Made by a program: the position numbers and the translations under genes
NCBI GenBank assembly: GCA_963709485.1
Contig: CAVPWE010000006.1
Coordinates: 124,001 to 188,000, forward strand
Length of the DNA: 64,000 nucleotides
DNA from: JAXDBM01 sp963709485
GTDB lineage: Bacteria; Desulfobacterota; Syntrophia; Syntrophales; Fen-1087
Direction of reading: 5' to 3'
The notes under the pieces: model-generated
The model's database searches: none
Told to the model about the DNA's origin: nothing
What the model saw: the letters and a program-made list of their open reading frames with translations, nothing else
Shown here: positions 45,708-52,423 of the stretch, one piece after another
How the letters are laid out: every line of letters begins with the position of its first letter
Position numbering within the stretch: position 1 is the first letter of the stretch

Positions 45708-46661
45708 TCACCATGGCAGCCTATCCAGATCGACATTTCCGCCGGACAGGATGAGCGCGATTTTCCGGCCCGAAAATTTTTCCCTGTTTTCCAGAACTGC
45801 GGCAAGTGTGATCGCCCCGGATGGTTCGACAATGATCTTCATTCTCTCCCAGATCATTCGCATGGCCTCGATGATCGATCTTTCGCCGACGGTTAAAATC
45901 TCGCTTACATGCTCGCGAATGATGCCGAAAGTCCTTTCCGACAAGCTCGTAAGGAGCCCGTCACAGATGCTCCTGGGGTTGACCGACGGATAGATGACGC
46001 CGTCCCGCAGGGACCGGAACGCGTCATCGGCGCCTGCCGGTTCGGCGGCGATGACGGACGTCTTGGGGGAAAAATACCCGGCGCTCAGGGATGAACCGCT
46101 CAACAGACCGCCGCCCCCGACCGGCGTGATCAGACAATCCGGACCGTCCATATCTTCAAAGATCTCCTTCGCTGCGGTTGCCTGGCCGGCGATGATTGAA
46201 TCGTTGTCATAGGGATGAATGAACGTTGCGCCGGTTTCCCTTATGACTTCTTCGACCGCGGCTTCGCGCGCTGCCAGCGTCGGTTCACAGTAGCGGATCG
46301 TTGCGCCGTACCCGGCCACCGCTTTCTTTTTGATGTCCGGGGCCGTATGCGGCATGACGATGTACGAAGGAATCTTCTTCATTTTCGCGGCCAGCGCCAG
46401 CGCGGCCGCGTGATTCCCGGAAGAATGGGTGCAGACGCCGTTGCCCAGTTCGTCCTTGCCGAGAGACAGTACCGCATTGCTTGCCCCGCGAAATTTGAAG
46501 GCGCCGACTTTCTGGAGATTCTCGCACTTGAAGAACAACGCACACCCGAGCATGGCATCGATCGAAGCAGACGTGAAGATCGGCGTTCTGTGAATCTGCC
46601 CCGCAATTCTCTGGTGCGCCTCAACAATGTCTTTTTGTGACGGCACGTGATCGAGAAACAT
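45708..46661 (-). CDS. Serine/threonine dehydratase-type PLP enzyme
   Basis: A 317-residue fold-type II PLP enzyme. The PLP Lys is K56 (FKFRGASNA), the tetraglycine phosphate loop is PVGGGGLLSG, and the SSGNHAAALA loop is present. There is no C-terminal ACT domain, so this is the short catabolic or serine-racemase-like type and not feedback-regulated IlvA. The ATG at 46661 gives the normal family start; the frame runs on to 46991. It lies 23 bases after the Cys-rich protein gene. Confidence 0.87.
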   Translation of the reverse strand: MFLDHVPSQKDIVEAHQRIAGQIHRTPIFTSASIDAMLGCALFFKCENLQKVGAFKFRGASNAVLSLGKDELGNGVCTHSSGNHAAALALAAKMKKIPSYIVMPHTAPDIKKKAVAGYGATIRYCEPTLAAREAAVEEVIRETGATFIHPYDNDSIIAGQATAAKEIFEDMDGPDCLITPVGGGGLLSGSSLSAGYFSPKTSVIAAEPAGADDAFRSLRDGVIYPSVNPRSICDGLLTSLSERTFGIIREHVSEILTVGERSIIEAMRMIWERMKIIVEPSGAITLAAVLENREKFSGRKIALILSGGNVDLDRLPW

Positions 46662-46684
46662 CGCGGCTCCCTTTGGCGGCCCGG

Positions 46685-46987
46685 CTATTTCAACGCTTCG
46701 ATCTTTTCCGCGATGACATGGGCCATCCGGTCTTCCGGAACGGATTCCAGGTCCACCGCCGCGCCCCCCACGCGAATCCATTGACCGGCCATCCGCCGGA
46801 CCTCCGGACGGTCCGCGCAGGCCACCGGGCACCCGCAGACGAGAATTCCCGTTTCCCACGGCTCTGCAGTCTTCTCCGTGGACAGCCGGCTCTCCGGCGG
46901 CAGCAGTTTCCCGATCTCCCGGACCAGTCCGGTCCGGTCGATCCGCGGATTGCAGCCGCCGCAGTATTTCACGCCTGTCCCGCCCAT
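46685..46987 (-). CDS. Small Cys-rich protein with CGGCNP motif
   Basis: A 100-residue protein that opens with KYCGGCNPRIDR and has a second Cys group CGCPVAC in the middle. The four to five Cys suggest an iron-sulfur cluster or a redox role. I recall similar short CGGCNP proteins in anaerobes but know no function. Its start overlaps the end of the dehydratase gene region, so it is likely co-translated with the 4-hydroxybutyryl-CoA dehydratase-type enzyme. Confidence 0.7.
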   Translation of the reverse strand: MGGTGVKYCGGCNPRIDRTGLVREIGKLLPPESRLSTEKTAEPWETGILVCGCPVACADRPEVRRMAGQWIRVGGAAVDLESVPEDRMAHVIAEKIEALK

Positions 46988-48439
46988 TCAATCCCGGATC
47001 CCGGCGATGCGTTTCGCCAGTTTCTTCTTGTGGTCGAGGTTCCCCTGCCGGGAGATCATGATCCGCTGCGCCTGGGGCGAGCCGGCCCCGTGCATGGATT
47101 CGGTCCGGTACCCGACGGCCGCCGTCCCCAGGGTGATGTTTTCGATCAGCCTCAGGACCCGGCAGCGGTGCTCCGTCGGGACCGAGGCGATTCCCCTGAA
47201 GTACTTCTCCACGATCTTCCCGATTTCAGGATGGCGCAGGTCCCTCTCCGAGGCCATCGTGACCATCAGCCCGCCGGCAATGTCCTCGGCCAGCCTCGCA
47301 ATCTCATAGGGAAGCCGGGTCACGTTCTGCTTGCAGACATTGGCCAGCAGCAGGTCGATCAGGTAATTCCCGGATGCGGTCGGGCGGCCCTCCGCCGAGC
47401 AGGCGATCCCGCAGGCGTAGAGCGTTTCGTTCAGATGCATCATCTCGATCAGCTTGTCCTTGATGTGGGAGGCTTTGTTCGCGCCGTTGTAGTCGGCCGC
47501 CAGCGCCGCCGCACCGATCAGCACGTCGCCGACGCCGACCTTGCAGCCGCCGTAGCTCTGGCGGTGATAGCCGGCGAAGCGCTCCACCAGGGCGCCGCTG
47601 AATTCGTACTCGCCGCACATGAACACGTTTTCCCAGGGCACGAAGACGTCGTCGAAGACCATCAGGGCCTCGTGACCGCCGAATTGCCTGTTTCCCACGT
47701 CGATCTCGCCGCCCTCGAGCTTCCGGGTGTCGCAGGACTGGCGGCCGTAGATATAGAGGATGCCCTTTTCGTCGGCCGGCGCCACGAAGGACAGGGCGTA
47801 GTCGCTGTCCTCCTCCGTCATCGTGATCGTCGGCATGACGAGGATCCAGTGGGAATTGACCGCCCCGGTCTGGTGGGCCTTCGCGCCCCGGACGACAATG
47901 CCCTCTGCGGTCTTCTTCACGACCCGCGTGTAGAGGTCCGGATCGGCCTGCTTTCCGGGCGGGAGGTTTCGGTCGCCCTTGGGGTCGGTCATCGCGCCGT
48001 CAACGGTCCAGTCCTCTTCCTGCATCCGCTTCAGGAACCGGAGAAACCGTTCATGGTATTGCGTGCCCAGCTTGCGGTCCATCTCGAAGGTCACGCTGTC
48101 CACGGCATTGATCGCATCCATGCCGACGCACCGCTGGAAACAGGCCGCCGTTTTCTGCCCCATCAGCCGCTGCATCTTCACTTTCTTGACGAGGTCGTCG
48201 GTGTTGCGGTGGAGATGACAGAACCGGTTGATCTTCTGACCCGTCAGATGGGACGTTGCCGTCATCAGGTCCTCATGCTCGGGCTCCTGGGCCAGGGCGT
48301 AGGTCATTTTGACCGAATTCATCGAGGGGCGGATTATGGGATGATCGACCACGTTCTTCACCCGTTCGCCCATCAGCCAGACGTTCAGATCCAGCTTGCG
48401 CAAACTTTCCTCGTACTGTTCCGGGGTTTTCAATGCCAT
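46988..48439 (-). CDS. 4-hydroxybutyryl-CoA dehydratase-type radical enzyme
   Basis: A 483-residue member of the HpaB/AbfD flavoprotein family. The four [4Fe-4S] ligands of 4-hydroxybutyryl-CoA dehydratase from Clostridium aminobutyricum (C99, C103, H292, C299) are all matched: C100, C104 (ACFQRC), H292 and C299 (YHRQSYGGC). Plain flavin hydroxylases of the family lack these, so the protein is predicted to dehydrate a 4-hydroxyacyl-CoA by a ketyl-radical route. It need not act on 4-hydroxybutyryl-CoA itself. The ATG at 48439 has GGAGGTG upstream; the frame stays open to 48562. Confidence 0.85.
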   Translation of the reverse strand: MALKTPEQYEESLRKLDLNVWLMGERVKNVVDHPIIRPSMNSVKMTYALAQEPEHEDLMTATSHLTGQKINRFCHLHRNTDDLVKKVKMQRLMGQKTAACFQRCVGMDAINAVDSVTFEMDRKLGTQYHERFLRFLKRMQEEDWTVDGAMTDPKGDRNLPPGKQADPDLYTRVVKKTAEGIVVRGAKAHQTGAVNSHWILVMPTITMTEEDSDYALSFVAPADEKGILYIYGRQSCDTRKLEGGEIDVGNRQFGGHEALMVFDDVFVPWENVFMCGEYEFSGALVERFAGYHRQSYGGCKVGVGDVLIGAAALAADYNGANKASHIKDKLIEMMHLNETLYACGIACSAEGRPTASGNYLIDLLLANVCKQNVTRLPYEIARLAEDIAGGLMVTMASERDLRHPEIGKIVEKYFRGIASVPTEHRCRVLRLIENITLGTAAVGYRTESMHGAGSPQAQRIMISRQGNLDHKKKLAKRIAGIRD

Positions 48440-48533
48440 CGCCTTACACCTCCTCAGTATCGTATCTTCGTACGACACCCCGCCATGATCGCTGGCCGGG
48501 GCAATCATTTCCCGCATCTTCGGAATATCGGGA

Positions 48534-48562
48534 AATATAGCCGTCCGATATGGATTTCTCAA
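48534..48562 (-). promoter_or_regulatory. Promoter of the 4-hydroxybutyryl-CoA dehydratase-type operon
   Basis: On the minus strand: -35 TTGAGA (48557-48562), 17-base spacer, -10 TATATT (48534-48539), in the 141-base gap before the gene at 48439. Confidence 0.6.
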
Positions 48563-48580
48563 GCGAAAATGCAGGAAGGA

Positions 48581-49594
48581 TCAGGTAATCCGAATGTGGG
48601 ATTCCGGGCGCACCTCCTCCAGGACCAGGGCTTCGGCAGGGCACTTGATCACGCAGTTGCCGCATCCGTAGCATTTTTCCGTGTCGATGGCCGCAACGCC
48701 GTTCATGGTGATGGCGTGAAACTGGCAGCGGTCTTCGCAGATGCCGCAGCCCGTGCAAAGGTCTTCATCCAGCCTGACCCGAAAGCGCGACGGCGCGTAG
48801 GATGCCGCGTATCCCGCCTCATTGATCATGAAGAGCCCCGTGCAGCAGCAGGAACAGCAGTTGCAGATGAACATGTCCTTTTTCCAGTTGTTGCGCATCA
48901 GGTGCACCAGTCCGGCTTCTTCCGCTTCGGAAAGGCGCTTCAGGGCTTCCTCTCTGGTAAGGCGTTCTCCCAGACCCCGGTCGAGAACCGCCTCGGCAAA
49001 CTGACCGATCTGCATGCACATGGACGTGGCTGGCGCCGGACAGTCCCTGCCCTTGCCCACCTTGCGGGCCTGGGTCCGGCACGGACAGGGGATGGCCGTG
49101 ATCAGTTCCGCATTGTCGAACAGTTTTCTTACGGAATCGATATCCAGCACCTGCCCTCCGGGCTCGACGCTTCTCTCGATCGGAATGACGCGCATCATGG
49201 GCGGTGGATTGAGCGCTTTCAGCAGGGAAACCAGTTGCGGCATTTCCTCACGGATCAGCTTCTCCCAGAGGGTGAAAAGCTCCGCCGGCGCATGGGGATC
49301 CATTATGGATGCGTCCCGCAGTTCGATCATTGCGGGAAACAGTCTGTAATGATCCGGCTTCGCCAGCAGCCGGCTGATGGCGCCCCGTTTCTTCAGCTTC
49401 CCCGCCAGTTCGCGCACCCGCTCCGGCGGCAATCCCGTCCGGTCCGACAGCTCCGAAACGGAACCCGGCAGCGCGCCGGCCAGACGGACGCTCTCTTCGT
49501 CGTCAAAGAGAATCTCGAATATCCTTCCCATCGTTTCCGACTCGGGAAAACCGAGCTTCAGGGCATAGGGCTTGAATTCTTCGCGGATCGGCAT
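48581..49594 (-). CDS. Winged-helix / 4Fe-4S ferredoxin-domain protein
   Basis: A 337-residue protein. The N-terminal 90 residues look like a winged helix (VSELSDRTGLPPERVRELAGKLKKRGAI). The middle has Cys-rich motifs CPCRTQ, CPAPATSMC and CNCCSCCC. The C-terminus has two classical [4Fe-4S] motifs, CTGCGICEDRC and CYGCGNCVIKCP. Such proteins occur beside acyl-CoA and corrinoid enzymes in anaerobes, where they may pass electrons or sense redox state. The precise role is unknown. Confidence 0.82.
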   Translation of the reverse strand: MPIREEFKPYALKLGFPESETMGRIFEILFDDEESVRLAGALPGSVSELSDRTGLPPERVRELAGKLKKRGAISRLLAKPDHYRLFPAMIELRDASIMDPHAPAELFTLWEKLIREEMPQLVSLLKALNPPPMMRVIPIERSVEPGGQVLDIDSVRKLFDNAELITAIPCPCRTQARKVGKGRDCPAPATSMCMQIGQFAEAVLDRGLGERLTREEALKRLSEAEEAGLVHLMRNNWKKDMFICNCCSCCCTGLFMINEAGYAASYAPSRFRVRLDEDLCTGCGICEDRCQFHAITMNGVAAIDTEKCYGCGNCVIKCPAEALVLEEVRPESHIRIT

Positions 49595-49616
49595 GATCTG
49601 TTTCCTTCCTTGTATT

Positions 49617-49916
49617 TCAGATGTCCAGCAAGCGCGCGCCGTGAATGACGCGCATAATCACGACACTTGAACCGATAACCTTAAACAGCGTCCGATAATT
49701 GCCGTAAATCAGGTGACGGTACTCATTACCCAATTCCGCAGACTCAGGAATTACGGGGCATCGCAGGGGAAATTTCTCCAGAGAACCGATCTGGCGTTTT
49801 ATTTCCCGCACCCACTTCCCGCCGGCCGAAGGGCTATCCCTTGAGATGCAATCGCGAATCTGGAGGATGTCCAACTCTGCGATTCTCGTAATGTCAACCT
49901 GGAACTTTTGGCTCAT
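49617..49916 (-). CDS. RelE/ParE-type toxin
   Basis: A 99-residue ParE/RelE-fold toxin. Seen: an N-terminal helix pair with IAELDILQIRDCI, the strand RHLIYGNYRTLFKV, and the C-terminal VIMRVIHGAR with the typical basic residues. The ATG at 49916 is used; a TTG lies two codons earlier. The gene overlaps the antitoxin's 3' end by about 23 bases, the usual coupled arrangement. Confidence 0.85.
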   Translation of the reverse strand: MSQKFQVDITRIAELDILQIRDCISRDSPSAGGKWVREIKRQIGSLEKFPLRCPVIPESAELGNEYRHLIYGNYRTLFKVIGSSVVIMRVIHGARLLDI

Positions 49917-50178
49917 TCGCAAATTCTTTCAGAAACTCGCGGGCAGGCCGGACATGGCCTTTCTTCAGATCGACCTCGGCCTCTGCCAACAGGGTTGCCA
50001 GATTGAGCGCTTTGAGTCTTTTTTCAAAGACCGCCACATCCATCAATACCGCATCCGGTTTTCCGTTGACGGTGACAATGATCGGACGTCCGGTTTGATG
50101 CATCTGCCTGAATATCTCGTTCGTCTTTTTCTTCAGCTCGGAAACGGACTTGATATCTTCAAGCACACTGATCGGCAT
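49894..50178 (-). CDS. Phd/YefM-type antitoxin
   Basis: A 94-residue antitoxin. The N-terminal MPISVLEDIKSVSELKKKT segment and GRPIIVTVNGKPDAVLMD match the Phd/YefM DNA-binding fold; the C-terminal tail would wrap the toxin. It stands first in the pair, with a promoter at 50220-50248. Confidence 0.87.
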   Translation of the reverse strand: MPISVLEDIKSVSELKKKTNEIFRQMHQTGRPIIVTVNGKPDAVLMDVAVFEKRLKALNLATLLAEAEVDLKKGHVRPAREFLKEFANEPKVPG

Positions 50179-50219
50179 CTGATTTCATATCCTTTCAAGT
50201 ATTGTATTTAATGCCAAAT

Positions 50220-50248
50220 AGAATACATTTTGCAATACAAATGGTCAA
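50220..50248 (-). promoter_or_regulatory. Promoter of the toxin-antitoxin pair
   Basis: On the minus strand: -35 TTGACC (50243-50248), 17-base spacer, -10 TATTCT (50220-50225). The region is AT-rich with imperfect repeats of TGTATT, suitable for antitoxin autoregulation. Confidence 0.55.
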
Positions 50249-50252
50249 GCAT

Positions 50253-50951
50253 TTATCTCTTTTCCATCATTTCACAAATAATATTGGTGGTTTCAACGCT
50301 GACTGTACAAATTTTTTGCAGCAGCTCGATGACCAGCTCTTTATAATCGGCAAAACGGTAGGCGTCGAACTTTGTGCGGATCGTCGGGTCTTTGGGCTTG
50401 CGCTCCTTGTAGTATTCGAGGACCCACTCGATGGCGGAACGGTTGCCGAGACGATACTCCCAAGCCTCGAGCGGAACGTCTCGCAGGGTCGTTATGCTGT
50501 CCAGTTGAATGGTTCGGTTCGTTTTGTCGGCCTTGAGGATCGCTTTGGCGGTGAGAGGCGGCTTGCCGGATTCCGGTGCTTTGTCGATCCGTTTCAAGGG
50601 ATAAGGATCGGCGTGGTCGTCGAAGGAGGCCCGCTGCAGCTCCCTGCCGTTCCGGATGAGGACGGCGGTCCGGCCGTCTTCGAAGAGAATGTTGGTCGTG
50701 GGGTAGCCTTTGGCGAGCTTCTTTTGAATCTCATCGTCAAGGGCATCTTTCTGGTCTTTGCTCTCCCAGTATCCCCAATCCTGACGAAAGGCGTCTTTCA
50801 GCGTGCCGTCCGGAATGACGGCTGTGACGAGCGCTGTCCTGTACTCCAGTTCCAGGATCAGCGCGATCTTCTTGTCGGCGCAGTACTGTTCGAGAAGTTT
50901 CTGGAAGGCGGGACAGATGGCGGTTTCGTTACGGGAACCTCCATACTGCAC
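50253..50951 (-). pseudogene. Internally deleted remnant of a type ISP restriction-modification gene
   Basis: An open frame of 232 codons from GTG 50951. Its first half resembles the extreme N-terminal domain of type ISP (LlaGI/LlaBIII-like) single-chain enzymes (YGGSRNETAI, then PDGTLKDAFRQDWGYWE and GYPTTNILFED). Its second half resembles the extreme C-terminus (LGNRSAIEWVLEYYKE, ending TVSVETTNII). Full enzymes have about 1,500-1,600 residues; the helicase, methyltransferase and most of the target-recognition parts are missing. The join is in frame, near residue 115-120. A homologous-looking KVQDI sits just upstream of the GTG, but the frame is closed by a stop, so the start is lost too. 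Confidence 0.75.
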
Positions 50952-51116
50952 GATATCCTGTACTTTTACTGTGATATTGCTGGATCAGTAGCAAAGACAT
51001 GTTTTGAAAGTACCTCTAAGGTTTTTTCGAAGCGGTTTTAGATTCATGCACGTCATGCATTCATGTCAAGATGTTTTTTGATGACATCGGGATGATCCAT
51101 GCCGGCAAAAAGGATG

Positions 51117-51145
51117 TTGACAATGGCACACCCCGAATATAGATT
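51117..51145 (+). promoter_or_regulatory. Promoter of the Tim44-like gene
   Basis: -35 TTGACA (51117-51122), 17-base spacer, -10 TAGATT (51140-51145) on the plus strand, with AAGGAGG and an ATG at 51173 following. Confidence 0.55.
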
Positions 51146-51172
51146 ATGATCATTAAAACCAAGGAGGAATAC

Positions 51173-52150
51173 ATGTTTTCAAGCAGATGGCTCAGATACG
51201 GACTGATGATCTTCAGCCTGTTCTTTTTCCTGACCTACGTTCTGGAGCTCGACGCCTTCGCCCGTGCGGGCGGCGGACGGACGTCGGGCAGCCGGGGGAC
51301 GCGTTCCTACTCCGCCCCCAGATCGCCTTCCACCATGCCGACGACGCCGTCCAGCCCGTCCCGGCAGGTGAGTCCGGCGCCCTCCGCGCCGATGACCTCT
51401 CCGCAGGGCGGTGGTTTCCTGAGAAGCATGGCCGGGGGATTGGTCGGCGGCATGATCGGCGGGATGCTGTTCCGGAGCCTGGGCTTCGGCAGCGGCGCGC
51501 CTGGAACGGGTGGCGGCATCGGCCTGTTTGACATTATCCTGATCGGCCTGATCCTCTATGGCCTCTGGTGGTTTATCAAGAAGAAAAGAAAGGTGGCGGA
51601 AGCACCGGCAGGACCGACCTATTACCGTGAGGCCTCCGTGCCCGAACCCCGTCCCGCCCCTTCATACGCGCCGTCGTCCGGGCAGCAGCCGGCGGGGGGT
51701 GACGTGGAGAGCGGTCTGGGCTATGTCCGCCAGATGGATTCCTCCTTCGATGCGCAGCAGTTCCAGGACCTGTGTATGGACAATTTCTTCAAGGTGCAGG
51801 GGGCCTGGGCGAACCGGGACATGTCGGCCGTCCGCAGCCTGCTCACCGACGAGATGTACGGAATCCTCCAGAAGGATGTGGAGGATCTGAGACGGAGCGG
51901 GAAAATCAACCGGCTCGACAACATCGCTGTACGGACTACGGATATCACCGAGGTGTGGCAGGAGTCGGGCCGGGATTTCATCACCGTGCGGTTCTTGGCA
52001 AACCTGCTGGACTACACCGTTGATGAGACTTCCGGGCAGGTCGTTTCGGGCAGCAAGACGGAGCCCGTGAAATTCGAGGAATACTGGACCTTCAGCCGCC
52101 CCGTGGGAAACCATCCCTGGCAGCTTTCAGCCATCAACCAGGCGCAATAG
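51173..52150 (+). CDS. Tim44-like domain membrane protein
   Basis: A 325-residue protein: N-terminal signal or membrane helix (about 8-25), a low-complexity Ser/Pro/Arg stretch, a glycine-rich membrane segment (about 85-105), a second helix FDIILIGLILYGLWW, and a C-terminal Tim44-like domain from about residue 190. Bacterial Tim44-like proteins are of unknown function, perhaps in membrane transport or folding. The ATG at 51173 has AAGGAGG five bases upstream. The gene has its own promoter and terminator. Confidence 0.82.
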   Translation: MFSSRWLRYGLMIFSLFFFLTYVLELDAFARAGGGRTSGSRGTRSYSAPRSPSTMPTTPSSPSRQVSPAPSAPMTSPQGGGFLRSMAGGLVGGMIGGMLFRSLGFGSGAPGTGGGIGLFDIILIGLILYGLWWFIKKKRKVAEAPAGPTYYREASVPEPRPAPSYAPSSGQQPAGGDVESGLGYVRQMDSSFDAQQFQDLCMDNFFKVQGAWANRDMSAVRSLLTDEMYGILQKDVEDLRRSGKINRLDNIAVRTTDITEVWQESGRDFITVRFLANLLDYTVDETSGQVVSGSKTEPVKFEEYWTFSRPVGNHPWQLSAINQAQ

Positions 52151-52160
52151 GCTTGAACTG

Positions 52161-52192
52161 AAATCCCCTCCCGGTTCGGGAGGGGATTTTTT
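52161..52192 (+). terminator. Rho-independent terminator after the Tim44-like gene
   Basis: A 12-bp perfect stem, AAATCCCCTCCC and GGGAGGGGATTT, with a 5-base loop, followed by further T residues (52187-52192). Ten bases after the stop codon. Confidence 0.88.
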
Positions 52193-52211
52193 ATCCGGTG
52201 GGAGAAGGGCT

Positions 52212-52418
52212 TTGCGGATTTCGCTGAAAATCGCTTTCCTTATCGCGGCGGCAATCGTCGTCGCCCTCATCTGGTTCCATACGCCGGTTCAGGAGCCGCC
52301 GGAAGAGCTCTGGGTTACGGGTTTCAAGCTTCGGCTGAGCGGCTTTGCCGTTCTCGGTCTGTTCTTTTTCTATGTCTTTCTCGACCGGATCGTTTTCTCA
52401 AAGAAGAACGGAAAATAA
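52212..52418 (+). CDS. Small two-helix membrane protein
   Basis: A 68-residue protein with two hydrophobic segments (about 5-22 and 44-60) and a basic C-terminus. The start is a TTG at 52212 after GAGAAGGG; no ATG is available. It follows the terminator of the Tim44-like gene and converges on the acyl-CoA synthetase. No family recognised, and the weak start keeps certainty low. Confidence 0.5.
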   Translation: MRISLKIAFLIAAAIVVALIWFHTPVQEPPEELWVTGFKLRLSGFAVLGLFFFYVFLDRIVFSKKNGK

Positions 52419-52423
52419 TGAAC

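Noticed and set aside
46637..49648. A 1003-codon open frame on the plus strand opposite the dehydratase gene cluster
   Set aside because: It lies antisense to five well-supported genes and its translation is low-complexity and Arg/His-rich. It is a GC-rich shadow of the real genes.
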